The notes under the pieces were generated by a model. It was not told the origin of the DNA. It searched no databases and saw nothing but the letters and a program-made list of their open reading frames with translations. Of a stretch of DNA of 64,000 bases, positions 54,215 through 63,369 are shown piece after piece. Source of the stretch: an uncultured Pelagibacteraceae bacterium. Lineage in GTDB: Bacteria > Pseudomonadota > Alphaproteobacteria > Pelagibacterales > Pelagibacteraceae. The stretch covers positions 62,001 to 126,000 of the forward strand of contig CACMRC010000001.1 of assembly GCA_902615975.1 (NCBI GenBank), read 5' to 3'. The position numbers and the translations under genes were made by a program. Position 1 is the stretch's first letter; the number at the start of each line of letters is the position of its first letter.

Positions 54215-55432
54215 ATGAAAAAAAAGAAAAAAAAATTAAAAAAAAGTATTTCTAAAAATCAAAATAAAGCCAAAAAAAAAGCAAAAAAAACATCTAAAAA
54301 ATCAAATAAATTTAATATTAAAAATAAATTAATAAAAAGAATTAAGAGTCGAAGAAAACAGAAAACTAATAAATTAAAAAAACACCCAAAAAAAACAAAG
54401 ATTTCAAAAAAATCTAAATCTATTGTATCAAAGAAACCAGGTTTTCTTTTAAAAATAGTTAGCTTTCAAAATTCTTTAAAGCCTGAATTTAAGTTTAGAT
54501 TAAATTTTGGTTTTGAAAAATATATCCAAGCATTTTTTGATAAAATAGCAGACACAATTTCACAGTATAAAATTCTAAAAAAAGATGAAGCAAGAAGATT
54601 AAAAATAGAAAAACAAGAAAAAGAAAGATTAGAAAAGATTATAGTTGCAAAAGAAAAGCAAAAAGAGGCTGAATTAAAAGTTAAATTAAAAGAACAAGCG
54701 CTAAAAGATGAAATTAGATTGGAAAAACAAAGAACAAAAGAAATAAAACTATTCTTAAGAAAAGAACAAGCTCTTTTAAGAATTGAACAAGCAGAAAAAC
54801 AAAAGCAATTTTTACAACAATTAAAATTAGATAGGCAAATTGAAAAGTTTAGAGTTAGAGAAGTTAAAGAATTAGAGAAATTGGAAAAAATTTCCTTAAG
54901 AGAAAAGAGAGAGGATTATGCCGGCTTACAACAAAGAATAGAAAAATTAAAAGAAAAATATCGAATTATTAGAGATCAAAAAATTAGAGAAAGAGTAGAG
55001 GCTTTAGGAGTTAAAATTCAAGGTGATGAAGATAGAGAAACACTTTTACAAAAAGAAAAAGAATATACTTTAGCTAGACAGAAAATTGAGTTTGCTCTCG
55101 AAAGTTTTTACAGAAGTGCCAGCAGTTTAGTATTTCAATTAAATAAAAGACACATAACAAGACATATGTCTATCTTTAGATGTATAGATAGAAGATTTGA
55201 AACAGGAGAAATTTTTGTTAAATGGGACGAAACCTCAGATGATGAATGGCTTTTATTAATTTATATAAAAAATAATTCACCAGATGAAGGAATAGTTATT
55301 GAAGACAAAACCAATCCGGAAAAAAATATTTCTCATGAGTTTAAAAATAATGAAATATTTAAGGCCTCAGATATTATGGTTGATGCTCTTACACAGTTAA
55401 TCGCAAGAAAAAGAGCCAAAAATGTCAATTAA
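54215..55432 (+). CDS. Lysine-rich coiled-coil protein of unknown function
   Basis: 405 residues in three parts. Residues 1-75 are dominated by Lys with Ser/Asn and no hydrophobic segment, resembling a nucleic-acid-binding basic tail. Residues about 105-290 form a long charged, Glu/Lys/Arg-rich helix or coiled coil. The C-terminal 120 residues look folded ('SIFRCIDRRFETGEIFVKW', 'DEWLLLIYIKNN'). I do not recognise the family. ATG at 54215 is chosen over a TTG at 54191; a CCTCC upstream means there is no normal Shine-Dalgarno. Confidence 0.72.
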   Translation: MKKKKKKLKKSISKNQNKAKKKAKKTSKKSNKFNIKNKLIKRIKSRRKQKTNKLKKHPKKTKISKKSKSIVSKKPGFLLKIVSFQNSLKPEFKFRLNFGFEKYIQAFFDKIADTISQYKILKKDEARRLKIEKQEKERLEKIIVAKEKQKEAELKVKLKEQALKDEIRLEKQRTKEIKLFLRKEQALLRIEQAEKQKQFLQQLKLDRQIEKFRVREVKELEKLEKISLREKREDYAGLQQRIEKLKEKYRIIRDQKIRERVEALGVKIQGDEDRETLLQKEKEYTLARQKIEFALESFYRSASSLVFQLNKRHITRHMSIFRCIDRRFETGEIFVKWDETSDDEWLLLIYIKNNSPDEGIVIEDKTNPEKNISHEFKNNEIFKASDIMVDALTQLIARKRAKNVN

Positions 55433-55462
55433 ATTATCATACATAATTAAATATCATTAAGA

Positions 55463-55756
55463 ATGTTACTTTCTTCAATACTAATGATTATTTTGTATCT
55501 AGCATTAAAATACGTTCTTGCATGGATAAGATATTTTAACAGTCTCGACTCTAGATTAGGACAATCTACATGGCGATGGAGTTATGATTATCCAGTAGTT
55601 GGTGAAAGAGATATTTCAGATCTAGATGATAGATTTTTTGTTAGACTTAGGAGAAAAAGAAATAGAGTTATAACTCTAATGTATTCAATTTTATTAATTA
55701 TGTTTTTATTATCTATGTCTTTACTAAGTGAATTTTTAATATTTTTCTTAACCTAA
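55463..55756 (+). CDS. Small two-helix membrane protein
   Basis: 97 residues. Hydrophobic helices at about 2-20 and 71-95 flank a charged, cytoplasm- or periplasm-facing loop ('RLGQSTWRWSYDYPVVGERD', then RLRRKRNR). No family is recognised. It follows the Lys-rich coiled-coil gene by 30 nt and overlaps the convergent DUF393 gene by 9 nt. Confidence 0.6.
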   Translation: MLLSSILMIILYLALKYVLAWIRYFNSLDSRLGQSTWRWSYDYPVVGERDISDLDDRFFVRLRRKRNRVITLMYSILLIMFLLSMSLLSEFLIFFLT

Positions 55757-56101
55757 TTTTTTGAGTTGTTTTTTATTTTTTAAATATAAAAAAAAGGCAA
55801 CAATTTCGTATCCATATTTAAATATTGTGAAAATTATTGGCAGTTTGAAAAATTTATATAAAAATCTATATTTTGGAATTTTTTTCCAAACATAAAGAAA
55901 TGCCTCTGCACCTTGAATAATTTTACCATTCTCCTTAACATGTAATCTTCTTAATAATTCTTTATCATTTCTAGATGTTTCTTTTTCAGCATCTGAATTA
56001 TTTGTTATATCTATCCAGTCAATATCTTTGATATTTTCTTTTTTATATAAGTTAATTTCTGATCTACAGATTTTACAAGAGTTATTAAAAAATACTTTCA
56101 T
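55748..56101 (-). CDS. DUF393 / DCC-family thiol-disulfide protein
   Basis: 117 residues with an N-terminal NNSCKICRSEI motif, the Cys-x-x-Cys of DCC proteins, followed by the family's 'GAEAFLYVWKKIPKYRFL'. The usual Asp-x-x-Cys start (DGxCPLC) is changed here to NNSCKIC. The family is thought to be thioredoxin-like, but its role is unknown. Confidence 0.8.
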   Translation of the reverse strand: MKVFFNNSCKICRSEINLYKKENIKDIDWIDITNNSDAEKETSRNDKELLRRLHVKENGKIIQGAEAFLYVWKKIPKYRFLYKFFKLPIIFTIFKYGYEIVAFFLYLKNKKQLKKLG

Positions 56102-56186
56102 CTAACAATAATTAACTTTTGGTGATAAATTGTACATGCGTAAAATGATCAGTTGAAAATTATCAACAAACTATTATTTAAGACGG

Positions 56187-57599
56187 ATGAGTAATTTCTT
56201 TAATAAATCTGATTTAACAAGACAAGATGCAGATAAAATAGTATCTGAAACACTAAATAATTGTGATGATGGTGAGCTTTATTTAGAGGAGTCTAGATCA
56301 GAGTCAATTTTGTTAGATGACAATAAAATAAAAAGTTCAAATTATAGTTCTGATTTAGGATTTGGTTTCAGAGCTATTTCAAACGAGGTTGTTGCTTATT
56401 CATATTCAAATGAAATATCAAAAGATTCATTAAAAAATTCCTCTGAAAATCTTAAGTCAACTCTTAAATCAATTAAAGGTACATATAATTATGAAATTCC
56501 AAAATCTAATAAAAAATTTTATGAAGATATTAATCCAATTGAACAAAAAACTTTAGACTCGAAATTAGAAGTTTTAAATAAAGTAAATGATTTTTTAAGA
56601 AAAAAAGATGGATCTGTAAAACAAGTGACTGCTAGTTTTGCTGGTGAGCAAAAATCAATTGAAATTATTCGATCAGGTGGAGAAGCGCTTACTGATGTAC
56701 GTCCATTAATTAGATTTAATGTCTCTGTAATGTTGGAAAAAAATGGAAGAAAAGAAACAGGTGTATATGGAATTGGTGGCAGACAATCTTATGATGATTA
56801 TTTAAAAAATGACAATTGGAAAAATGTTTGTGAAGAGGCTTTTAGAATTGCATCAGTAAATTTAGAAAGTAAACCAGCACCTGCTGGTGAGATGAAAGTA
56901 GTCTTAGGACCTGGTTGGCCTGCTATATTAATTCATGAAGCAATTGGTCATGGTCTAGAAGGAGATTTTAATAGAAAAAAAACATCAGCATTTCATGACC
57001 TTATGGGAGAAAAAGTTGCAAGTGAGGGAGTTACAATTGTTGATGATGGTACGATAGATAATAGAAGAGGTAGTCTAACTATTGACGATGAGGGAACGCC
57101 AACTGAGCGAACAGTTTTAATTGAAAATGGTATTCTTAAAAACTTTATGCAAGACAGGCATAATGCAAGATTAATGAATACAAGATCTACTGGATCTGGG
57201 AGAAGAGAAAATTATAGACATATTGTTTTGCCAAGGATGAGAAATACAATGATGTTAAGTGGCAATCAAACTCAAGATGAAATGATCAAATCTGTTGATA
57301 AAGGAATTTTTGCAGTAAGTTTTGGAGGCGGCCAGGTAGATATTACATCTGGAAAATTTGTATTTAATTGCACCGAAGCTTACGAAATAAATAATGGGAA
57401 AATTGGATCTCCAATTAAAGGCGCAACACTTATTGGTGATGGACCATCAATACTTAAAGAAGTATCGATGGTAGGAAATGATATGATGTTAGATCCAGGC
57501 ATAGGAACTTGTGGAAAAGCAGGACAAGGAGTTCCTGTGGGAGTCGCTCAACCTTCAATTTTGATTGACAAAATGACAGTTGGTGGAACAAAACTTTAA
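56187..57599 (+). CDS. tldD: Metallopeptidase TldD
   Basis: 470 residues with the zinc motif HEAIGHGLEGD near 250, 'MQDRHNARLMNTRSTGSGR' and the C-terminal 'GTCGKAGQGVPVGVAQPS'. TldD is the catalytic partner of TldE/PmbA, a heterodimeric protease that removes leader peptides and degrades unfolded peptides such as CcdA or microcin precursors in the cytoplasm. The pmbA gene follows after 6 nt. Confidence 0.95.
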   Translation: MSNFFNKSDLTRQDADKIVSETLNNCDDGELYLEESRSESILLDDNKIKSSNYSSDLGFGFRAISNEVVAYSYSNEISKDSLKNSSENLKSTLKSIKGTYNYEIPKSNKKFYEDINPIEQKTLDSKLEVLNKVNDFLRKKDGSVKQVTASFAGEQKSIEIIRSGGEALTDVRPLIRFNVSVMLEKNGRKETGVYGIGGRQSYDDYLKNDNWKNVCEEAFRIASVNLESKPAPAGEMKVVLGPGWPAILIHEAIGHGLEGDFNRKKTSAFHDLMGEKVASEGVTIVDDGTIDNRRGSLTIDDEGTPTERTVLIENGILKNFMQDRHNARLMNTRSTGSGRRENYRHIVLPRMRNTMMLSGNQTQDEMIKSVDKGIFAVSFGGGQVDITSGKFVFNCTEAYEINNGKIGSPIKGATLIGDGPSILKEVSMVGNDMMLDPGIGTCGKAGQGVPVGVAQPSILIDKMTVGGTKL

Positions 57600-57605
57600 A
57601 GTATT

Positions 57606-58922
57606 ATGGTTAAGGATCAAGAATTTCTAAAATCTAAAGCTTCATATTGTTTAGATTTGGCAAAAAAAATGGGAGCAACTGATGCAAGTGTTACAGTTGG
57701 TCACTCAATTTCAGAAACAGTTAATTTTAGAAATAAATCCCTAGAAGCTTCAGATAGATCAGATGGATTGGCATTAAGTATAGAAACTTATTTAGGTAAA
57801 AGACGATCATCAATTTCATCATCAAATTTACTAGATGAAAATATAAAAACTTTAATTGAAAAATGCTTTGAAACTACAAAAATGACACCAGAGGATGAAT
57901 TTAATTCTTTGCCTGATAAAGATTTATTAGCCAAACAAATTAGTAGTCTTAATTTGTATGATAAAACAAGATTTGAAAATGATAAAAAAATAAAATATTT
58001 GAAAGATTTAGAGGAATCTGCTTCATCAAATAATCAAATCATAAATACAGAATCTAGTTTCACTGAAAATAAATCAAATTTCATATTAGCAAATAGTGAC
58101 GGTTTTTGTGACGGCTATAAAACATCTTCTTTTTCGGCTTCTTGCGTAACAGTTGCAAAAGATGAAAATAGTATGGAAAGAGACTATGAATTTTCTAGCA
58201 AACGTCATTTGTCTGATATTAAGCAAGCATCAGATCTTGGAAATAAAGCTGCCAAGCAAACTATTAGAAAATTGAGCCCTAACAAAATTGGAAGTGAGAA
58301 GATAAACATAATTTTTGATAAAAGAATTTCAAAAGGAATGTTAAGTGTTTTTGCAAGTGCAATATCTGCATCTGCAATTGCAAGAGGCACTTCATTTTTA
58401 AAGGATAAAATTGATCAACAGGTTTTTGCCAATTCGATAAATGTAATTGATAAACCAGATATAATTAAAGGAATGGGTTCTCAAAATTTTGATTCAGAGG
58501 GCGTACACTCTAATACATTACAACTTATAGAGAATGGAATACTTAAAAATTACCTTGTCGACACTTACAATGGAAAAAAATTAAATTTACAATCAAATGG
58601 AAGAAGTGGTGGAACTACTAATTTATATTTTGAAAATGGAAATTTAAGCTACGAAGATCTTCTAAAAAAAAATTCAAAAAGCCTTTATATTACTGAAACT
58701 ATTGGTCACGGATCTAATCTTGTAACAGGAGATTATTCAGTAGGGGCGACTGGTTTTTTGGTTGAAGACGGAGAATTTAAATATCCTGTTAACGAAATAA
58801 CAATTGCTGGTAATTTTAAGGATATGTTTAAAAATATAACTTTAGCTAATGATTTAGAATTAGAATATTCAGTCAATTCACCAACTATGATGATAGAAGG
58901 TATGACCGTAGCAGGAAAATGA
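57606..58922 (+). CDS. pmbA: Metallopeptidase partner PmbA (TldE)
   Basis: 438 residues, homologous to TldD but without the HExxxH zinc motif, as expected for TldE. 'NIIFDKRISKGMLSVFASAI', 'FDSEGVHSNTLQLIENGILK', 'GHGSNLVTGDYSVGATGF' and 'MMIEGMTVAGK' are family signatures. It forms the substrate-binding half of the TldD/E protease. The stop overlaps the next gene's ATG by 4 nt (ATGA). Confidence 0.94.
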   Translation: MVKDQEFLKSKASYCLDLAKKMGATDASVTVGHSISETVNFRNKSLEASDRSDGLALSIETYLGKRRSSISSSNLLDENIKTLIEKCFETTKMTPEDEFNSLPDKDLLAKQISSLNLYDKTRFENDKKIKYLKDLEESASSNNQIINTESSFTENKSNFILANSDGFCDGYKTSSFSASCVTVAKDENSMERDYEFSSKRHLSDIKQASDLGNKAAKQTIRKLSPNKIGSEKINIIFDKRISKGMLSVFASAISASAIARGTSFLKDKIDQQVFANSINVIDKPDIIKGMGSQNFDSEGVHSNTLQLIENGILKNYLVDTYNGKKLNLQSNGRSGGTTNLYFENGNLSYEDLLKKNSKSLYITETIGHGSNLVTGDYSVGATGFLVEDGEFKYPVNEITIAGNFKDMFKNITLANDLELEYSVNSPTMMIEGMTVAGK

Positions 58923-59890
58923 GCAGTTATTGTGTCATTGGCTCGGGAATTTCTGGAGCAACAATAGCTAATCTTTTAAGCAAAAAAAATTCTGTACATA
59001 TTTATGATAAAGCTCGAGGTCCAGGTGGCAGATCTTCCTTTAAAAGATTAAATAAGTCAAAAGGATTTGACCATGGGGCTCAATATATTTCTCCAAAATC
59101 AATTCAATTTAAGAAATTTATTTCAAATTTATGTAAAAAAAAAATTCTAAAAAAATGGAGTGGCAAACATATTTTTTTAAACAAATTAAAAAAAGAAAAT
59201 AAAAATCATATTAAAATAATTGGTTGCAAAGGTAATAATGATATCAGCAAACACTTGATAAAGAATATAAAAAGCAACTTTCAAAGTGAGTTAGAGAAGA
59301 TTCAATTTATAAATAATAAATGGAAATTAGATTTTAAGAACAACCAAATAAAATATTATGATAAATTAATATTAACTTGTCCATTCCCACAATTAAAAAA
59401 ATTATCAAAAAAATTTATAGAAGATCCATTTATCAAACAAAAAATTAAAATGGATGCAAATATTACAGTCATGATCGAAATTAAAAAAACAAATAAAAAC
59501 ATATCGAGTTATTTGTTTGATGACAAAATTTTAGGATGGGCCGCTAAAGAAAATAGTAAAAAAAGATTTAGAAGTAATAATGATTTGTGGACTTTACAAA
59601 GCACAAACCTATGGGCAAACAAAAAAATAAATAAAAATAGAGAAAATAAAGCAAAAAACTCAAAGATTTTGGTTGATCGTTTTTTTAAACTTACTGGAAT
59701 TAAAAAAACAAAAATATTAACTTCATTAAATCATGGTTGGAAATATTCCTCAAATTCTAGAACTTTAAAAGTTAAAAGTTATTGGAATACTAAATTAAAT
59801 TTAGGTGTTTGTGCAGATTGGTTTGTAGGTCCTAGAGTAGAGGCTGGATGGATAAGTGCAAATGATCTTTATAAAAAAATAAATAAATAA
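58919..59890 (+). CDS. FAD-dependent oxidoreductase (renalase-like)
   Basis: 323 residues. The N-terminal Rossmann motif is 'VIGSGISGATIANLLSKK' and the flavin-binding 'DKARGPGGRSSFKRL' follows. 'GFDHGAQYIS' and the C-terminal 'GVCADWFVGPRVEAGWIS' match the renalase/amine-oxidase branch. It is likely an NAD(P)-dependent or amine-oxidising flavoprotein; the substrate is unknown. It overlaps pmbA by 4 nt. Confidence 0.82.
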   Translation: MSSYCVIGSGISGATIANLLSKKNSVHIYDKARGPGGRSSFKRLNKSKGFDHGAQYISPKSIQFKKFISNLCKKKILKKWSGKHIFLNKLKKENKNHIKIIGCKGNNDISKHLIKNIKSNFQSELEKIQFINNKWKLDFKNNQIKYYDKLILTCPFPQLKKLSKKFIEDPFIKQKIKMDANITVMIEIKKTNKNISSYLFDDKILGWAAKENSKKRFRSNNDLWTLQSTNLWANKKINKNRENKAKNSKILVDRFFKLTGIKKTKILTSLNHGWKYSSNSRTLKVKSYWNTKLNLGVCADWFVGPRVEAGWISANDLYKKINK

Positions 59891-59892
59891 TT

Positions 59893-60573
59893 TTATTCAA
59901 GATTTTTTAAACGATATTCCCAATTTCCCATTCTTTTGTATGTAACTTTGACAATAACCGAAGTTTTTTTATCAAGCCAAATATCAAAATTTAATTTTTT
60001 ATCCTCAGGAAGAGATGTATCTTTAGATGTAAGTTTGAAATGATCTGTTTCGTATTGTTTGTCATTAATTGAAATATTTTCCTTACCAATAAAAGTAACT
60101 ATTTGTTCTTTAATACTTCCAGAAATAGGACTTATTTGGCTTTCTGCTTGTAAAATTTTATGACTCCACCAATTTCCAATAATATTTTTAACTGAAGCTT
60201 CACCTGAATATGAAGATCCTTTGATATTAAACTTTTCATTATTTTTATCTAGTTTTAAGTTTACAAATTTTTCTTTTTTATTTTGAAGTGTCTTTGATTG
60301 AAAAGATATTAATTTATCTTTTAAATAAATTTCTTCTCCATATCCTTCTACTTTAAATATTGTTGCAGATAGTAATTTTACCTCAAATTTATATTGATTT
60401 TTTACTATCGTTTTTTCATCATCTCTTTTAAAATAATAATTGTTATATCCAATTACTTCATCATTTCTTAAGATCTCCATTTCTATTTTGTCAAATTTGT
60501 TATAATGACCTATATGAGCTAGAGAAATTGATGAGAAAAAAATAACAAGTAAAATAACTGCAAACTTTTTCAT
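59893..60573 (-). CDS. Secreted protein, DUF6134-like
   Basis: 226 residues with a signal peptide (about 1-19). A single beta-rich domain follows ('DEVIGYNNYYFKRDDEKTIV', 'VEGYGEEIYLKDKLISFQSK', 'YKRMGNWEYRLKN'). The layout resembles DUF6134 proteins, whose function is not known; I am not certain of the family. It is convergent with the FAD enzyme, with 2 nt between the stops. Confidence 0.65.
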   Translation of the reverse strand: MKKFAVILLVIFFSSISLAHIGHYNKFDKIEMEILRNDEVIGYNNYYFKRDDEKTIVKNQYKFEVKLLSATIFKVEGYGEEIYLKDKLISFQSKTLQNKKEKFVNLKLDKNNEKFNIKGSSYSGEASVKNIIGNWWSHKILQAESQISPISGSIKEQIVTFIGKENISINDKQYETDHFKLTSKDTSLPEDKKLNFDIWLDKKTSVIVKVTYKRMGNWEYRLKNLE

Positions 60574-60626
60574 TTGCCGGTTACAATATTAGATTTTTTC
60601 ATTAATAGATATAGCTTATTACAATT

Positions 60627-61274
60627 ATGTTTTTAAAAATAAAAAAAATTCCAAAAGTAAAATGGAGTTCAGAAAAACCATTTAATTTTAAACCAAAGTT
60701 TTCTACATTTTTTTTCTTATGTTTTGGTTTATCTTTATTTGGATTGGGTGAGGGATTGTTAATTGTTTCATTTACTGGAGCCTCTCCTTGGAGTGTTTTA
60801 GCCCAAGGTATTTCCTTAAATGTTAATTTAAGTATTGGAACTATCACGTTATTAATAAGTATTGCTGTTTTAATTTTATGGATACCTCTTGGGCAAAAAC
60901 CAGGGATGGGTACAATATTTAATGCTTTGATTATTGCAATTATGATTGATCTTTGTATCAAGTATGTTCCAACACCATCAAATTATATTCATCAATTATT
61001 ATTAGCTGTAATTTCTGTTATCATGGTTGGAATAGGTGGGGGTATTTATTTAGTATCAAATTTAGGAGCCGGTCCTAGAGATGGATTAATGATAGGATTA
61101 CAAAAATTAACTAATTTTCCTATAGCTGTTGTAAGAGGAACATTAGAAATTTCTGTTGTTAGTATTGGATGGTATTTAGGAGGAACAGTAGGGATTGGAA
61201 CTTTATTGTTCGCATTTGGCATAGGTCCTTGCGTTGCTTTAGGACTTTATTTAGTTGATAAAACTTTTGATTAG
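60627..61274 (+). CDS. YczE/YitT-like membrane protein
   Basis: 215 residues with about five or six helices. 'GLSLFGLGEGLLIVSFTGAS', 'GIGGGIYLVSNLGAGPRDGL' and 'FPIAVVRGTLEISVVSIGWY' resemble the YczE/YyaS/YitT family, for which no transport role is proven. Start ATG 60627. Divergent from the DUF6134-like gene, and its TAG stop overlaps typA's stop by 4 nt (TTAG). Confidence 0.75.
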   Translation: MFLKIKKIPKVKWSSEKPFNFKPKFSTFFFLCFGLSLFGLGEGLLIVSFTGASPWSVLAQGISLNVNLSIGTITLLISIAVLILWIPLGQKPGMGTIFNALIIAIMIDLCIKYVPTPSNYIHQLLLAVISVIMVGIGGGIYLVSNLGAGPRDGLMIGLQKLTNFPIAVVRGTLEISVVSIGWYLGGTVGIGTLLFAFGIGPCVALGLYLVDKTFD

Positions 61275-63097
61275 GCTGCAGCTATAGCTTTTTCGCTTTT
61301 TTTTCTTTCGTGTGGATCAAGAATTGCTTTTCTTAATCTGCATGAGTCTGGTGTTATCTCTAAAGCTTCATCTGTATTAAGCATACTTAATTGTTCCGCA
61401 ATTGACATCTTTCTTACTGGTGTAAGAACAACATTCTCATCAGTACCTTGAGTTCTCATATTAGTCAATTTTTTACCCTTCATTACATTAATAATCATAT
61501 CACCTGGCTTAGGTGAAAGACCAACTATCATTCCAGGATAAACAGAGTCATTATGTGTAACAAACATTTCTCCTCGTGCCTGTAAGTTAAAGATAGCAAA
61601 TGCAACAGCTTTTCCTTGCTCCATTGAGATTAATGCCCCATTTCTTCTACCTTCCATCTCTCCTTCAAAAGGACCATAGCTATGGAATATTCTGTTGATC
61701 ACTCCATTTCCTTTTGTAAGTGTTAGAAATCTACTTGTGTAGCCCATTAAACCTCTAGTAGGCGCATGAAAAATTAATCTTTTTTTGTTAGTTCCAGTAT
61801 CTTTTAGTTCTATTAGTTTACCTTTTCTTCTGTTCATTGAGTCAATTACTTTTGATGAATGTTCTTCATCAAGATCCATAGTAATTTCTTCAATTGGCTC
61901 AAGTTTATTTCCACTCTCATCAGTTTTATATAAAACTTTTGGAGGACTAACTGTCATTTCAAAACCTTCTCTTCTCATTTGAGTTAAAAGAATTTCCAAC
62001 ATCAACTCACCTCTACCACTAACAACAAAAGAGTCTTTTCCTTCGTTTTCTGAAAATGTAATACCAACATTATTTTGTGCCTCTTGAACTAATCTATCTC
62101 TTATTTGGGTGCTGGTTAGTCTTTTACCTTCAGTTCCAGCTAAGGGTGAAGTATTTACAGTAATTGTAATTGACATTGTAGGAGGATCTATTGGTGTCGC
62201 AGGGATTGGCTCATTTACCCCTAGATCACATATCGTATCAGCAACATTTGCTTTTTCTAACCCGGCTACAACTACGATATCTCCAGCCTCGCCAACATCT
62301 ATTGGAACTTTTTTTGTCCCTTCATATCTAAAAATTTTTGTTAATTTTCCTTCATCAACTTTTTCACCATTTAAATTAATTGCTTTTATAGATTGATTAG
62401 CTTTCGCAGTTCCCTGTGCAATTCTTCCAACTAAACTTCTTCCTAAAAAACTATCTGCATAAAGTAGCGTTGACAACATCGCAAAAGGTTTATTTTTATC
62501 AAGTTTAGCAGGTTTTACATGATCAACAATTAAATCTAACAAAGGGTTTAAATTTTCTCTTGGACCATCAATTTCGTTATCAGCCCAACCTGATCTCCCA
62601 CTTGCATACAGAACTGGAAAATCTAATTGTTCTTCATTTGCATCTAAGCTAACAAATAAATCAAATGTTTCATCCAAAACTTCATTAGCTCTTTGATCAG
62701 CTTTATCTAATTTATTAATAACAACAATTGGCTTTAATCCTTGTTTAAGAGCTTTCGATAATACAAATTTTGTTTGAGGCATAACACCTTCTGCAGAGTC
62801 AATTAATAACAAGGCTCCATCTGCCATACTTAAAACTCTCTCAACTTCAGCAGCAAAATCTCTGTGGCCTGGAGTATCGATTATATTTATTCTTGAATTA
62901 TTCCAATTAATTGAAGCAGGTTTAGCTAAAATTGTAATTCCTCTTTCTTTTTCAAGTTCTCCCGAGTCCATTAATCTTTCATCAACAACTTCATTATCCC
63001 TAAATGAACCACTTTGTTTCATTAAATTATCAATTAAAGTAGTCTTACCATGATCAACATGGGCGATGATTGTGATGTTTCTGATATTATTACTCAT
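61271..63097 (-). CDS. typA: Translational GTPase TypA/BipA
   Basis: 608 residues. The G1 motif is 'AHVDHGKTTLID', G3 is 'DTPGHRDF' and G4 'NKLDKADQR'; the domain then runs through EF-G-like parts to the BipA-specific C-terminal. 'SHSYGPFEGEMEGRRNGALI' in part and 'NMRTQGTDENVVLTP' are BipA signatures. It assists ribosome assembly and stress or low-temperature growth. The start is ATG 63097; a start at 63142 would add 15 residues not seen in the family. Confidence 0.95.
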   Translation of the reverse strand: MSNNIRNITIIAHVDHGKTTLIDNLMKQSGSFRDNEVVDERLMDSGELEKERGITILAKPASINWNNSRINIIDTPGHRDFAAEVERVLSMADGALLLIDSAEGVMPQTKFVLSKALKQGLKPIVVINKLDKADQRANEVLDETFDLFVSLDANEEQLDFPVLYASGRSGWADNEIDGPRENLNPLLDLIVDHVKPAKLDKNKPFAMLSTLLYADSFLGRSLVGRIAQGTAKANQSIKAINLNGEKVDEGKLTKIFRYEGTKKVPIDVGEAGDIVVVAGLEKANVADTICDLGVNEPIPATPIDPPTMSITITVNTSPLAGTEGKRLTSTQIRDRLVQEAQNNVGITFSENEGKDSFVVSGRGELMLEILLTQMRREGFEMTVSPPKVLYKTDESGNKLEPIEEITMDLDEEHSSKVIDSMNRRKGKLIELKDTGTNKKRLIFHAPTRGLMGYTSRFLTLTKGNGVINRIFHSYGPFEGEMEGRRNGALISMEQGKAVAFAIFNLQARGEMFVTHNDSVYPGMIVGLSPKPGDMIINVMKGKKLTNMRTQGTDENVVLTPVRKMSIAEQLSMLNTDEALEITPDSCRLRKAILDPHERKKSEKAIAAA

Positions 63098-63183
63098 AAA
63101 TTTCTGGCTCTTATACATATTTAAAAGGATATTAAAACTCAAAAAAACTCATAACTGGCTTGAATAATTTTCAAAATTCAGGA

Positions 63184-63300
63184 TTAATTTGTCTTTTTTT
63201 GCTTATCTTTTTTAAGTTTTCTTTTTTCTTTAAAGCTCAATTTAGGTTTTTTTTTAACACTAGAGTCTTTAAATGATTTACCACTATATCTTTTTGACAT
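63184..63300 (-). CDS. Very small basic protein (38 aa)
   Basis: A complete frame from ATG (63300) to TAA (63184) encodes 38 residues, with 18 Lys or Arg: MSKRYSGKSFKDS, then 'KKKPKLSFKEKRKLKKDK' to the end. It is too short for automatic ORF calls. It lies between groEL and typA on the same strand, 86 nt upstream of typA. Composition suggests RNA or ribosome binding. No family is recognised, so it may not be translated. Confidence 0.5.
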   Translation of the reverse strand: MSKRYSGKSFKDSSVKKKPKLSFKEKRKLKKDKQKKTN

Positions 63301-63315
63301 GATTAAATTTCACAT

Positions 63316-63355
63316 AAAAAAAAGGCCATCTTGAGATGGCCTTTTAAAATTTTTT
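63316..63355 (-). terminator. groEL intrinsic terminator
   Basis: A perfect 7-bp stem GGCCATC/GATGGCC (63324-63330 and 63335-63341) with a TTGA loop lies 28 nt after the groEL stop. Read on the minus strand it is followed by eight T (63323-63316), a strong terminator. The flanks, including TTTTAAAATTTTT on the plus strand, match the terminator at 40745-40785. Confidence 0.9.
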
Positions 63356-63369
63356 AAGAAAATGAGGGA

